DNA of 64,000 nt from CAXBGS01 sp963975425 (GCA_963975425.1 CAXBGS010000004.1:124001-188000), one strand, 5' to 3'. Counted from the first letter of the stretch, positions 1 through 12,579 are shown. A program made the numbers and translations. The notes: a model not told the origin generated them from the sequence alone.

Positions 1-239
1 GGCGAGGCTGGCCAATCCTCCGTCGTGCCGCCGTCGACACTAGAAGCCGCGCCGGCCACACTTTCCGCGCCGGCTACACTTTCCGTGCCGGCCACGCTTT
101 CAGTTCTGGCCTCTGCATCGTCATTGATCACCAGACGATGAACGTATCGATCGTCTTTCCAGATGAACTGAACCGTCATCTGGCCACCGATGGTCGACAA
201 CGCGACCATTGCTACGGAGGGTTCGGAAGCTTTACTCAT
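1..239 (-). CDS. Partial unknown protein coupled to hisH
   Basis: The reading frame starts at the ATG at 239-237 and runs off the left edge, so only about 79 N-terminal residues are visible. The start overlaps the hisH stop as ATGA, which implies translational coupling and makes the gene real despite the lack of recognised homology. The first 40 residues have an ordinary globular composition (MSKASEPSVAMVALSTIGG and onwards). They are followed by a low-complexity stretch of about three TESVAG/AESVAG hexapeptides encoded by 18-bp DNA repeats. No signal peptide or family motif is visible. A role in histidine synthesis is possible from position only. Confidence 0.6.
   Translation of the reverse strand, partial: MSKASEPSVAMVALSTIGGQMTVQFIWKDDRYVHRLVINDDAEARTESVAGTESVAGAESVAGAASSVDGGTTEDWPAS
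51..104. repeat. In-frame 18-bp tandem repeat, 3 units
   Basis: Three near-identical 18-bp units lie at 51-68, 69-86 and 87-104 (consensus gccggccacactttccgc). They encode ESVAG-containing hexapeptides in the partial gene on the minus strand. The unit length is the same as in repeats inside four other genes of the window. Confidence 0.85.
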
Positions 240-898
240 CCGATAGCCGACGCGTTAGGACTGGGCAGCCCGACAAAGGCCCCCAGGACCTTGATTCCGT
301 TCGCTTGACTCTTTTCCGGGTGAAATTGTGTGGCGAAAACGTTGTCTCGCCAAACCATCGCGCAAAACGGTTGGCCGTAATCGCATTCCAACGCGATCAC
401 CGACCGATCAGCAGGTTGCACAAAATACGAGTGCACAAAGTAAAAATGGCTGCCATCGGGAATCCCGGCCAACAGTGGAATGTCGCTGGTCATCGGTGGG
501 TCCGTTCGTCGCGAAACGGTATTCCAACCCATGTGCGGGACTTTGAGGGGATAGCCGTCCTGTTGCGGCCGATCAAACTTGACCACGTCGCCCGCCAACA
601 CGCCTAGGCCTTGGTGCTGACCGTGCTCGAACCCTCGTTCGAACAACAATTGCAGTCCCAAGCAAATGCCCAAAAACGGGCGTCCCGATCCGATAAAATC
701 ACGAATCGGCGCGGCCAAATCTCGCCGATTGATCTCGGCCATCGCGTCGCCAAACGCCCCGACGCCCGGCAAAATCAGCTTTTCGGCCGAGGCGATTTCT
801 TGAGGGTCCGAACTAATCCGCGCGGAACCCCCGGCACGCTCGATGCCCTTTTGCACGCTGCGAAGGTTGCCCATTTGATAATCGACGATAGTAATCAT
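236..898 (-). CDS. hisH: Imidazole glycerol phosphate synthase, glutaminase subunit
   Basis: HisH hydrolyses glutamine and channels ammonia to HisF, which makes imidazole glycerol phosphate and AICAR in histidine biosynthesis in the cytoplasm. The 220-residue length is normal for this class I glutamine amidotransferase. The oxyanion region PGVGAFGDAM is at about 44-53, the nucleophile Cys79 sits in GICLGLQ, and His193 and Glu195 lie in QFHPEKS, completing the catalytic triad. It reads away from hisE and its stop overlaps the start of the next minus-strand gene by ATGA. hisF is not in the window. Identification is secure. Confidence 0.95.
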   Translation of the reverse strand: MITIVDYQMGNLRSVQKGIERAGGSARISSDPQEIASAEKLILPGVGAFGDAMAEINRRDLAAPIRDFIGSGRPFLGICLGLQLLFERGFEHGQHQGLGVLAGDVVKFDRPQQDGYPLKVPHMGWNTVSRRTDPPMTSDIPLLAGIPDGSHFYFVHSYFVQPADRSVIALECDYGQPFCAMVWRDNVFATQFHPEKSQANGIKVLGAFVGLPSPNASAIG

Positions 899-1027
899 GC
901 GGCTAGGTTAACCAAATCCAGACAAACTGGAAGCCATCACGCCGGTGGGGACCGCGTTGGCAATGATCGATTGACGGTCTAACATCGGAAGCACCAAATC
1001 GAACGGTTTAGGTTTCCCGGCTTTTCG
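899..1027. promoter_or_regulatory. Divergent hisH / hisE intergenic region
   Basis: This 129-bp gap separates two divergent histidine genes and must hold promoters for both directions. No strong -35/-10 pair, operator or leader-peptide attenuator could be recognised. Confidence 0.35.
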
Positions 1028-1444
1028 ATGCCCCCCTTTGCAACCGATCACACCCCGATGGACGAACTCGACCCGATGGACCAATCCGACCCGATGGACC
1101 AATCCGACCCGACGGACGAACTAGAATCGTTCACTCGATTGATGCAGACCCTGAAAGAACGAGCGAAGTCGCGGCCAAAAGGTTCGTACACGACCAAGCT
1201 GATGGACGGAGGCGTCGAAAAAATAGGGGCAAAGGTCCGCGAGGAAGCCGAGGAAATGATCGAAGCGGCCGCAGAACCAGGCGACTCAGGGCGCGAACAT
1301 TTTGTCTATGAATGCGGCGACCTGATCTATCACGCAATGGTCATGATGGCGTGGCGTGGCGTCGACATCAGCGAAGTCGCCGCCGAACTGGCACGCCGCG
1401 AAGGCGTCTCGGGGCTGACCGAAAAAGCAAGCCGAAAACAATAG
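1028..1444 (+). CDS. hisE: Phosphoribosyl-ATP pyrophosphatase
   Basis: HisE hydrolyses phosphoribosyl-ATP to phosphoribosyl-AMP and pyrophosphate, the second step of histidine synthesis. The all-alpha NTP-pyrophosphatase fold is visible from about residue 37: RPKGSYTTKL, then the metal-binding EEAEEMIEAA and later ECGDLIYH. It is a stand-alone HisE with no HisI domain. The first 33 residues are not family-like and consist of acidic DPMDQS-type hexapeptides from an 18-bp DNA repeat, so one of the internal ATG codons (for example 1058) may be the true start. hisG follows after 28 bp in the same direction. Confidence 0.9.
   Translation: MPPFATDHTPMDELDPMDQSDPMDQSDPTDELESFTRLMQTLKERAKSRPKGSYTTKLMDGGVEKIGAKVREEAEEMIEAAAEPGDSGREHFVYECGDLIYHAMVMMAWRGVDISEVAAELARREGVSGLTEKASRKQ
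1052..1123. repeat. In-frame 18-bp tandem repeat in hisE
   Basis: Four units occupy 1052-1069, 1070-1087, 1088-1105 and 1106-1123. The middle two are identical (gacccgatggaccaatcc). They encode DPMDQS-like hexapeptides just before the conserved HisE domain. Confidence 0.9.
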
Positions 1445-1472
1445 TCTTCTTACCAACCAACGAGCTGAAACC

Positions 1473-2333
1473 TTGTCATCGAAAGACAACCTTCGAATCG
1501 GTCTGCCCAGCAAGGGCCGGTTAAGCGAACTCGCCGCGTCGCTTCTTTCACAAGCCGGCCTACAATATCGCCGACAAAGTCGGGGGCTATTCGCAAAGGT
1601 CAGCGGGCTGCCGATCGATCTGATCTTCTTGCGTACCGATGATATCCCCACGCTGTGTGCCGAAGGCGCGATCGACATGGGGTTCACCGGCAGCGATCTG
1701 GTCGAAGAAGCCGGCTGTGATGTCGCAACTCGAATGAAACTCGGCGTCGGCCGATGCCGACTGGCCATCTGTGTTCCGGAAGATTCGAAAGTATCCTCGG
1801 CGGCCGACCTGGACGGCAAACGGATCGCCACGAGCTTTCCCTTCGTTACCAAAAAGCACCTTTCCCAGCACAACGCGAAAGCACATCTGGTATCACTCTC
1901 GGGCAGCGTCGAAGTGATGATCCAACTGGGTGTCGCCGACGCGATCGTCGATCTTGTCGAAACGGGAAGCACGTTGGCGGCAAACCGGCTGCGAATCCTG
2001 GAAGAGATCGGATCGTACGAGACCGTTTTGATCCAAAACGATCGGTGCCGTGATACCGCGACCGCCGACCGTGTCGTTCGCCGACTCGAAGGCGTCGTGA
2101 TCGCGCGTGACTATTCGCTGTTGGAATACAACGTGCCCCGGGCGAAACTGCCGGAAGCGGAATCGATCACGCCCGGATTCAATTCACCAACGATCAGTGC
2201 ATTGGAGGATCCCGAAATGTGCAGCGTGCGAGTGATGGTCAAACGTGTCGACGTCATTGATTCGATGGAACATCTGGAACGACTTGGCGCCACAGCGATC
2301 TTTGAATTAACCATTTCTAACTGCCGTCTTTGA
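1473..2333 (+). CDS. hisG: ATP phosphoribosyltransferase, long form
   Basis: HisG joins ATP and PRPP to give phosphoribosyl-ATP, the committed and feedback-regulated step of histidine synthesis. The 286-residue length and the C-terminal extension after about residue 210 fit the long form, which has an ACT-like regulatory domain and does not need HisZ. The N-terminus IGLPSKGRL, the substrate-binding GAIDMGFTGSDLV and the PRPP-type IVDLVETGSTL are visible. The conserved sequence begins only six codons after a TTG at 1473, and no ATG fits, so TTG is taken as the start. It forms an operon with hisE and probably with the rhodanese gene. Confidence 0.95.
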   Translation: MSSKDNLRIGLPSKGRLSELAASLLSQAGLQYRRQSRGLFAKVSGLPIDLIFLRTDDIPTLCAEGAIDMGFTGSDLVEEAGCDVATRMKLGVGRCRLAICVPEDSKVSSAADLDGKRIATSFPFVTKKHLSQHNAKAHLVSLSGSVEVMIQLGVADAIVDLVETGSTLAANRLRILEEIGSYETVLIQNDRCRDTATADRVVRRLEGVVIARDYSLLEYNVPRAKLPEAESITPGFNSPTISALEDPEMCSVRVMVKRVDVIDSMEHLERLGATAIFELTISNCRL

Positions 2334-2431
2334 ACGAACTGCGGCGACATGACTGCGGCGGGCGATCGATCGCCTCTGTGCTTTGAAGTGATGCCGCGCA
2401 ACGACAACTCAATCGAAAAACCGACCCAACC

Positions 2432-2767
2432 ATGAGCGAATCACCGATCGAAGTCGACGTCACGACCGTCAACATGATGCTGCAACAAAACGATGAGTTC
2501 TTGTTGTTGGACGTGCGCGAGACCGTCGAGCACGCGACCGCCAAAATCGATGGCAGCACGTTGATCCCAATGAGCGAACTGCGTGATCGATTCGAAGAAC
2601 TAGACGCACACCGCGAGAAACGAATCGTCGTGCATTGCCATCACGGCGGACGCAGCATGCAGGTCGTTCAGGTCCTGCGCGCACAGGGCTTTGAAAAAGC
2701 ACAAAACATGGCCGGCGGGATCGACCAATGGAGCCAACAGATTGATCCGGAAGTCCCGCGGTACTAA
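2432..2767 (+). CDS. Single-domain rhodanese-like sulfurtransferase
   Basis: This is a 111-residue cytoplasmic rhodanese domain. Such proteins carry persulfide sulfur on a catalytic cysteine. LLLDVRE at 25-31 and the active-site loop CHHGGRS at 69-75, with Cys69 as nucleophile, are intact, and the C-terminal NMAGGIDQW motif is typical. It follows hisG by about 100 bp on the same strand, so it may be cotranscribed, but a link to histidine synthesis is not evident. It converges on the CHAT gene with a gap of only 6 bp. The physiological sulfur acceptor cannot be told from sequence. Confidence 0.9.
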   Translation: MSESPIEVDVTTVNMMLQQNDEFLLLDVRETVEHATAKIDGSTLIPMSELRDRFEELDAHREKRIVVHCHHGGRSMQVVQVLRAQGFEKAQNMAGGIDQWSQQIDPEVPRY

Positions 2768-2773
2768 GTGCGT

Positions 2774-5700
2774 TTAACGGTTCGGCTGTGGCGGATCGGT
2801 GGCCAGCGGACTGATCACCAGATAGCCGGCCCAAAACAATGGCTCTTCGCCGGTCAGACCTTCGCGTTCCTGATCCGCTTTGGTCAGCAGCGGCTGCGCC
2901 GCGGGATCGAGTTCGCTTTTGCGCAGCATCGCCTTGGCGCGCTTCCATGACGCGATCATGCCCTCGTAGGGCAACTCCTGTGACAACTCCTTCATCGCGA
3001 TCTGCGTCGCTTCGCCTCCCACCGCCCAGCGGCTGACCAGCGCGTCTCGCACGCCGGCAACCTGCAAGCCACAGGTCAACAGAAACAACTCTTCGCCGGT
3101 CCCGACCCGGCCTCCATCGATAGCCGTCCGAAATCCGGGCAACATGATCGAGCGTGGCACTTCGGCCGGATACCGCATCCACGCCGCCAGCGATCCCATC
3201 GGAGTCGCATCGTCGTAACCTGCAAGACCGGTCAACAAGGGGGACGACGGGTTCACGGTACGCGGCGAGGCAACCAACAGATGACTGACCGTGTCAGCCA
3301 ACAATCCCGACGGCCGCTTGGTGTCGCCATCAAGCAGCAGCGGATTGTCGAGAACATCCATCAGCGATTGTGTCAATTCATTGTTCGCGTTGGGATCGCG
3401 TGGTGCGAACAGCTTTTCCGAGACAACGCCAACACGTTGCTGAGTCGACGGCAAGGCTGTCGGCTGCAGGGCCAACCCCGGCGTGGCGGCGTAGCGAACA
3501 TGCAGCTGATCGCCCAGCAGCAAGGAACCCTCGTCGCCCGAGGGCAACAGTTCCAACGGCAAGTACCACAGCGCCCCATCGGGAATCACCACCAATTCAT
3601 TGACGTCTTGCAACAGTGCGGCGACGTCCTCGGGCAACAATCGGCGGCGCAGTGTGACCGCATCCTTTCGCCACGCGTCGTCTTTGGGCAAGCGGTCGCC
3701 GCGAACCTTTCCGACACCAATTCCCTTGAGGACTTTTCCGATTTCTGCGGGCAGCCGCGCGGCGCCGGCGATCTGCCATGTCTCGACGACGCTTCCTTTG
3801 GCCATCAGACCGATCACCTTGTTGCCCACCGCGACAAACGTCAACATCGCCGCACCGGGCGGCATTGGCTTGTTAGCCAAGCGTTGTCCTAATCGCGGAG
3901 GGATGACTTCAGGAATCAAGACACGGTCCAATGCGATCGCACAAGCGGCCGATTCCAACTGAGCCGTATGTGCGATCAACGGCTCGGTCTCGATCGGGGC
4001 CGCCGCCAATACCATTTGCCTTAGCTTCGCGATGGATGCCGGGGCACCGTTACGAAAATTCTTGACCTCGGGATCCAGCAACGAGTCGTCGAGCCGAGAA
4101 ATTGCGCGCACTTGTGCGATACGACCACTGAGCGGCAGCCGGCGAAGGAATCGATTACGCAGCAGCGCGTCGGCGGGCACGAGCATGCTCATACCATCGG
4201 ATTCGCTGATCGCCAGTCCCAGCTGGGCCTCATAGATAAACGATCGATCGGCCATGAAGTGGGCCAACGCGTTGACGGGATCGCGGCGCCAAACATCAAG
4301 GGTAGGACTCTGTTCGTAAAGCCGCAGCAATTGCTCGCTGGATCGTCCGCCCAACGAAGCACCCATTGCTTGGCGGACGCGAGACATCTGGTACAGACGC
4401 GGAATCGAAATCAGCGGACGTTTCTTGAATTCGCGGTTGAGTGCAAAATTGCGAACATCCGAAAGCGCCTTGTCCAGATCGGTCGAACCGGTCAACGCAA
4501 CCGAATCACCACGGGCGGCGGCCAACCGCGCGGCGACATACGCGCCATAGGCATTCAGTCGCGGCTGCAAGACGTCACGGCGTCTAGACCAGGTCATTGC
4601 CTGCTCTAACAGACTTTGTGCGGCGTCCAACTGCCCCGCGGTGACAGAAGCGTCAGCGGCCGCGACCAAGCAGTGCAGCGTTGCCAGTCGTGACCGTCGC
4701 ATCATGGTCGTCGCCATCGCTTCGGACATCATCCGGACCCTCTCTGCCTCCGACTTGGTCGCACACCCGGCGGCAATCTGCATCGCTTCGCCGATCCACT
4801 CGGGTTGCTCGAGTGCCGCGGCCACGTTCGCGACATTCGTTGCCACGGGAAGGACACCGCCGGGTTGATCGGTTCCCGCAGCGGCCGACGCGAGTGCCAG
4901 CAGTGATAAAGCCGATAGCGGATGTGCGGCACCGTCAAAGACACTGGCGTTTGCCGCATCGCCGAGGGTTCTTTTTTCGTTCCGTTCGCCGAAATGCTCG
5001 ACGGTTCGCATCGCCGCGATCAGAGATTTTCCGAACGGATACTGCAGCTCTGCCGGAAACTTGGTGGCATCGACCACGTTCGCCGCCAACGGATCATGTT
5101 CCACCAACGGGCCAAGGATGGCGCGTCGCCGATAGGACGCGATGGCCAGACCGCGCATGATCTCGATGACGTCCATGACCTTGATGTTGAGTTCTTCGAT
5201 CGTTCCGCCCTGGGCAATCAGGCTTTCGGTCAATCGCTGTCCTGATCGAAATTGCACTCGCGTCGACGTCGCTAATCGTCTGACGGCCCTTGCGTCCGGC
5301 CACAACCATGATGGAGGCGTCGTGATGGCGCCTTGACGCAGCGTGCTTTCCCAATCGACATTGGCTAGCCATCCGCGATAACGGATCGCCAGAGAGAGGG
5401 CTTCCTCGGCATTTCGGCGGGCCTCTTCCAGATCCCCAAACTGCCAATAGCATTCGGCCAACATCGCGTAGACGGGAATCGCGTCGATCCAACGGCCGTT
5501 GATATCCTTACGCGTGCGGCGGAGGGCCGACTCGAACATCTCAACGGCATTTTCCAAATCGCCGCTGCGATAGATTTCCAGTCCTGCGTAGTATTCGTTC
5601 GACGGATAGCTGACTTTTGGTTCAAATCCGCCCAATCCACCGCCCAGCCCGCCGCCCTGGCCATGCACGACGGCGTGCGAACCCCCGGCGATCCACACCA

Positions 5701-5788
5701 GTACTGATAAAACACATGTCGACCGCCAAGGGATGAATGTGCGATACGAAGTAAACCTATTGGAAACGATGTGTTTCATGCGACGCAT
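2774..5788 (-). CDS. Exported TPR-CHAT domain protein, probably inactive protease
   Basis: This is a 1004-residue protein with an N-terminal signal peptide (hydrophobic TCVLSVLVWIAGG near 24-36). TPR-like helices follow (YYAGLEIYRSGDLENAVEMF and similar), then a long helical middle and a C-terminal CHAT (caspase-like) domain from about residue 700. The cysteine-side motif is present as LLTCGLQVAGVRDALVSRW. At the usual catalytic His-Gly position the sequence reads LLVASPR, so the dyad appears incomplete. The second in-frame ATG (5779) overlaps the stop of a small upstream gene as ATGA and may be the true start. CHAT-TPR proteins are often proteases or scaffolds; here a scaffold role is more likely. 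Confidence 0.8.
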   Translation of the reverse strand: MRRMKHIVSNRFTSYRTFIPWRSTCVLSVLVWIAGGSHAVVHGQGGGLGGGLGGFEPKVSYPSNEYYAGLEIYRSGDLENAVEMFESALRRTRKDINGRWIDAIPVYAMLAECYWQFGDLEEARRNAEEALSLAIRYRGWLANVDWESTLRQGAITTPPSWLWPDARAVRRLATSTRVQFRSGQRLTESLIAQGGTIEELNIKVMDVIEIMRGLAIASYRRRAILGPLVEHDPLAANVVDATKFPAELQYPFGKSLIAAMRTVEHFGERNEKRTLGDAANASVFDGAAHPLSALSLLALASAAAGTDQPGGVLPVATNVANVAAALEQPEWIGEAMQIAAGCATKSEAERVRMMSEAMATTMMRRSRLATLHCLVAAADASVTAGQLDAAQSLLEQAMTWSRRRDVLQPRLNAYGAYVAARLAAARGDSVALTGSTDLDKALSDVRNFALNREFKKRPLISIPRLYQMSRVRQAMGASLGGRSSEQLLRLYEQSPTLDVWRRDPVNALAHFMADRSFIYEAQLGLAISESDGMSMLVPADALLRNRFLRRLPLSGRIAQVRAISRLDDSLLDPEVKNFRNGAPASIAKLRQMVLAAAPIETEPLIAHTAQLESAACAIALDRVLIPEVIPPRLGQRLANKPMPPGAAMLTFVAVGNKVIGLMAKGSVVETWQIAGAARLPAEIGKVLKGIGVGKVRGDRLPKDDAWRKDAVTLRRRLLPEDVAALLQDVNELVVIPDGALWYLPLELLPSGDEGSLLLGDQLHVRYAATPGLALQPTALPSTQQRVGVVSEKLFAPRDPNANNELTQSLMDVLDNPLLLDGDTKRPSGLLADTVSHLLVASPRTVNPSSPLLTGLAGYDDATPMGSLAAWMRYPAEVPRSIMLPGFRTAIDGGRVGTGEELFLLTCGLQVAGVRDALVSRWAVGGEATQIAMKELSQELPYEGMIASWKRAKAMLRKSELDPAAQPLLTKADQEREGLTGEEPLFWAGYLVISPLATDPPQPNR

Positions 5789-5982
5789 AGGGCAGCCACT
5801 TTTGCAAAGAGAAGATTTTCACTTTTATCGTAGGTTGCGAATGGCATGGCGTCGAACTGCTCCGCCGGTAGGTAGCCGAGTCGCCAGGCGCCGAAAGCCC
5901 TCGTTGCCGACCGGTAAAAGGTCACGTCGATGGCCAATCCTGCGGTTTTATCCGTCGGTGCCGGCATAAACGTAAAAATCAA
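5776..5982 (-). CDS. Small unknown protein coupled to the CHAT gene
   Basis: This 68-residue reading frame lies directly upstream of the CHAT gene. Its TGA stop overlaps an ATG of that gene as ATGA, the usual signature of coupled translation. The composition is ordinary (for example TFYRSATRAFGAWRLGYLP), with no signal peptide, transmembrane segment or motif that can be named. If real, it could be a partner or regulator of the TPR-CHAT protein. The evidence is only the stop-start overlap and plausible codon use, so it remains tentative. Confidence 0.38.
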   Translation of the reverse strand: MIFTFMPAPTDKTAGLAIDVTFYRSATRAFGAWRLGYLPAEQFDAMPFATYDKSENLLFAKVAALCVA

Positions 5983-6154
5983 TCACCGTTGACCCATCCC
6001 GCTAAAGCCCGTAACTTGAATCTGCAGAAGTATTTACGCGCAGCGGCACGACATCGGGGTTGGCGTTGAACCTAGCGATTATCGCGTAAAACGCTCAGAA
6101 TTGAACTTAGGCGCGGCATCCGTTCGGTCGACCGCTAATCTCTAAAGAAACAGA
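5983..6154. promoter_or_regulatory. Divergent CHAT / secA intergenic region
   Basis: About 170 bp separate the minus-strand CHAT unit from secA, so promoters in both directions are expected. No convincing -35/-10 pair or Shine-Dalgarno sequence was recognised before the secA ATG at 6155. Confidence 0.3.
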
Positions 6155-9856
<3,702 letters not shown>

Positions 9857-9884
9857 CACACGCCCTCGTTCGGAAAGGATTCCG

Positions 9885-11192
9885 ATGCTCGCCAACCTGA
9901 TCTACATCCTTGCGTTGTTCGCGGCTTCGCCCGTCGTCCTGTACCGCGCCGTACGCTTCGGTCGGTATCGACGCGGCATCAGCGAAAAACTGTTCGGACT
10001 TTCCAAGCAGCGTGCCGACGAACTGTGCGGTAAACACGGCTGTGTTTGGCTGCACGCCGTCAGTGTCGGTGAAGTGAACCTGCTGAGCGGGATCGTCGAA
10101 GGATTGCAAGCGTCCGCACCGGAAACCGCAATCGCGATCAGCACGTCAACCGACACCGGCTATGACTTGGCAATCAAGAAATTTGGAAGTCATCGCGTCT
10201 TCTTTTGCCCACTCGATTTTACGTGGGCCGTCCGCCGCACGTTAGAGAACTTGCGACCGAACAAATTGATCCTTGCCGAGCTGGAACTGTGGCCCAACCT
10301 GATTCGTTTGTCCGCCGAGCGCGGGTGCCCCACGTTCGTCTTCAATGCGCGACTTAGCGAAAAGTCGGCGAAAGGCTATGCGAAATTCGCCGCACTGACG
10401 CGCAGCACATTTGCGCGGTTGAACTGGGTGGGTTGCCAGGACGCGACCACCGCGAAACGCTTTATCGATTGCGGCACACTTGCCGACCGTGTCCACGTCA
10501 CGGGTTCGTTAAAGTTCGATGGAGCACCGGACAGTCGCGACACGCTGGAGATACAAGAGCGGGTTCAATGGGCCGGCCGAGATCCTTGGCATCGCGTTTG
10601 GCTGTTCGGCAGCACTCAGGCGGGCGAAGAACAACTGGCAATTGACGTCTACCAACGCTTGCGATCAAGTCATCATGAACTGCGATTGATCTTGGTGCCG
10701 CGACACCCCGAGCGATTTGATGCCGTTTCGCTATTGATCGAGTCCGCAGGTTTGTCGGTACATCGCCGGTCGACCGGTCATTCGCTTGAACATTCCGCCT
10801 GGGAAAACGACACGGTGATTCTGGTCGATTCGATCGGCGAGCTGAAACACTGGTGGGGCGTCAGTCATATCGCGACGGTCGGTGGATCCTTTGGTGACCG
10901 CGGTGGACAAAACATGCTGGAACCGGCGGGTTATGGGTGCGCGACAAGCTTTGGCCCCAACACACGCAACTTTGCGCAAATCGCAGACAACTTGCTGCGC
11001 GTCGGCGGTGCGGTGCGTGTCGCCGACGTGAACGAACTGGAGACCTTTGTCGCGAAGTGCCTTGACGATATTCCTGCGGCCGATGCGCTGGGCCGCAACG
11101 CACGATCGGTCGTGGCCGCCAATCGGGGTGCCACCGAAACGACGATCGCGGCGCTCGTCGGCACGGCGGGCCGGCAACGCGCTGCCGCTTAG
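9885..11192 (+). CDS. waaA: 3-deoxy-D-manno-octulosonic acid transferase
   Basis: WaaA (KdtA) transfers Kdo from CMP-Kdo to lipid A precursor at the cytoplasmic face of the inner membrane, so the cell makes lipid A type LPS. The 435-residue protein starts with a membrane anchor (LIYILALFAASPVVLY). It then shows WLHAVSVGEVN, the acidic LAELELWPNLI, the nucleotide-side VGGSFGDRGGQNMLEPAGYG and FGPNTRNF, all family hallmarks. The ATG at 9885 is preferred because it directly precedes the membrane anchor; an earlier in-frame start at 9783 would overlap secA. It lies 28 bp after secA and may be cotranscribed with it. Confidence 0.93.
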   Translation: MLANLIYILALFAASPVVLYRAVRFGRYRRGISEKLFGLSKQRADELCGKHGCVWLHAVSVGEVNLLSGIVEGLQASAPETAIAISTSTDTGYDLAIKKFGSHRVFFCPLDFTWAVRRTLENLRPNKLILAELELWPNLIRLSAERGCPTFVFNARLSEKSAKGYAKFAALTRSTFARLNWVGCQDATTAKRFIDCGTLADRVHVTGSLKFDGAPDSRDTLEIQERVQWAGRDPWHRVWLFGSTQAGEEQLAIDVYQRLRSSHHELRLILVPRHPERFDAVSLLIESAGLSVHRRSTGHSLEHSAWENDTVILVDSIGELKHWWGVSHIATVGGSFGDRGGQNMLEPAGYGCATSFGPNTRNFAQIADNLLRVGGAVRVADVNELETFVAKCLDDIPAADALGRNARSVVAANRGATETTIAALVGTAGRQRAAA

Positions 11193-11214
11193 CTGTCCAG
11201 CGATACACCGCTTT

Positions 11215-11334
11215 CCTGCGACTTCACCGCACGTTCCCCTGCGAGCTCACCGCACAACTTCCCCCTGCGAGCTTGCGGCGTATCCTCTGCTGCGATCTCG
11301 CCTTCTCCTGCGATCTCACCGCACGGCCCCTCTT
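11215..11334. repeat. Degenerate minisatellite after waaA
   Basis: About five imperfect copies of a roughly 23-25 bp unit begin with cctgcga and contain ctcaccgcac (for example at 11215 and 11238). They sit between the waaA stop and the regulator promoter. No reading frame is evident. Imperfect spacing suggests an old, drifting tandem array. Confidence 0.6.
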
Positions 11335-11421
11335 TGTCCTGTAAATTGGCGTCCGAGACGGGCGAATTGCGAGCCGGCGGGTTTTCCCAGGCCCCCAAAC
11401 CGTGCCCGCCCACGCTCAAAT

Positions 11422-11433
11422 GGAACCGGTTTC
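11422..11433. promoter_or_regulatory. LacI-type operator-like site 1
   Basis: The sequence ggaaccggtttc differs at one position from the palindrome GAAACCGGTTTC found 62 bp downstream. A central CG flanked by AAC/GTT half sites is typical of LacI/GalR operators, which suggests autoregulation of the next gene. Confidence 0.6.
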
Positions 11434-11483
11434 AAAGAAATTCGGCAATCCGCACCAAATTAGTGACACCTAGGCACTTGCCA

Positions 11484-11497
11484 TGAAACCGGTTTCA
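11484..11497. promoter_or_regulatory. LacI-type operator-like site 2
   Basis: tgaaaccggtttca is a perfect 14-bp palindrome with the central CG expected for a LacI/GalR operator. It lies about 75 bp before the regulator start, in the right place to control its own promoter. Together with site 1 it could allow looping. Confidence 0.75.
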
Positions 11498-11571
11498 CAC
11501 TATGGTTGAAGTGGTGCCGGGGGCTCAACAGCAGATTCTCACGCACTAAACCTGACCGGAGGGCTCTCGAT

Positions 11572-12579
11572 TTGATTTTAAACACTCGAACGACGATTCA
11601 AGACATCGCCGACCGTGCGAACGTCTCGAAGGCAACCGTGTCACGGGTTCTCAACAACAGCTCGGCCGTGAACGAGGACAAGCGGCAAGCCGTCCTCGAC
11701 GCGATGCAGCTGCTCGGCTTCAAGCCCAATGTATTTGCTCGCGGTCTCGCCAGCGGACAATCGATGACGATCGGCGTGCTGACGCAAAATATCGGCAGCC
11801 CGTTCTACGACACGATCACCCAGGGCATCATTCAAGGACTCGAGGGAACCGGATACTCGCCCATCATCGTCGACGGTGAATGGACAAGGAACAAGGAAAC
11901 CGAGGTAATCCAAACGCTGCTGGGACGCAAGGTCGACGGCTTGATCTTGGTCGGCGGTGACGTCCCGGTGAAAGAACTTGGTGCATTACGCGATCAAATT
12001 CCAACCGTCGTTGTCGGTCGTGACATTGAAGGCTGGGGCAATCAGTGTGTCTACATCGGCAACTTCGATGCGGCATACGAAGCCACAAAATTCTTGATCG
12101 ATTTTGGTCATCGCGACATCGCGATTATTCGCGGCATTCAATCGCATCCCGATGCGATTGACCGATTCAACGGCTATTCCAAAGCCCTCTCGGATCACGG
12201 GATCGAACTGGACCCGGAATTGGTTTGCGAAGGCAGTTTCAGCGGATCGTCAGGCGTACTGGCAATCAACTCGTTGCTCTCGCGTGGCAAGCACTTCACC
12301 GCCGTCTTTGCGGCCAACGATATGGTTGCATTCGGAGCCCGGTTGGCGCTGTATCGCAAGGGAATCCGAGTCCCCGAAGACGTCTCCTTGATCGGCTTTG
12401 ACGACCAAGCCGAATCGTCGTTCATGGTCCCACCGCTAACGAGCGTTCGTCAGCCCGCCGCCGAAATGGGTTCCGCGGCGGCGAAGGCGATTTTAAGTGT
12501 GATCAAAGGCGAACCCATCGAATTGCCCGCGCTGGTTGCCGAACTGAAAGTTCGCGAGTCCGTCGTCAAACTCAGTTAG
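11572..12579 (+). CDS. LacI/GalR-family transcriptional regulator
   Basis: The N-terminal helix-turn-helix plus hinge is clear: TIQDIADRANVSKATVSRVL, then a LacI hinge region around GFKPNVFARGL. A periplasmic-binding-protein-like effector domain follows (SMTIGVLTQNIGSPFYD, DRFNGY, AVFAANDMVAFGA, SLIGFDD). The effector is probably a sugar or related ligand but cannot be named. The start chosen is the TTG at 11572, preceded by GGAGG at 11558-11562. An earlier TTG at 11506 would add 22 non-conserved residues. Two palindromes upstream suggest autoregulation. The DUF1559 gene is next, about 100 bp downstream. Confidence 0.92.
   Translation: MILNTRTTIQDIADRANVSKATVSRVLNNSSAVNEDKRQAVLDAMQLLGFKPNVFARGLASGQSMTIGVLTQNIGSPFYDTITQGIIQGLEGTGYSPIIVDGEWTRNKETEVIQTLLGRKVDGLILVGGDVPVKELGALRDQIPTVVVGRDIEGWGNQCVYIGNFDAAYEATKFLIDFGHRDIAIIRGIQSHPDAIDRFNGYSKALSDHGIELDPELVCEGSFSGSSGVLAINSLLSRGKHFTAVFAANDMVAFGARLALYRKGIRVPEDVSLIGFDDQAESSFMVPPLTSVRQPAAEMGSAAAKAILSVIKGEPIELPALVAELKVRESVVKLS

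Larger units (their letters stand above)
11193..11571. promoter_or_regulatory. Region upstream of the LacI-type regulator
   Basis: This non-coding stretch holds a degenerate tandem array in its first half and two palindromic operator-like sites in its second half. Nothing else was recognised. Confidence 0.6.

Noticed and set aside
16..235. Possible hisA downstream of hisH
   Set aside because: The coupled gene's visible N-terminus does not start like HisA or HisF and contains a low-complexity repeat.
2469..3182. 237-codon minus-strand frame crossing the rhodanese and CHAT ends
   Set aside because: It overlaps two well-supported genes, and its Arg-rich composition is typical of a frame shadow.
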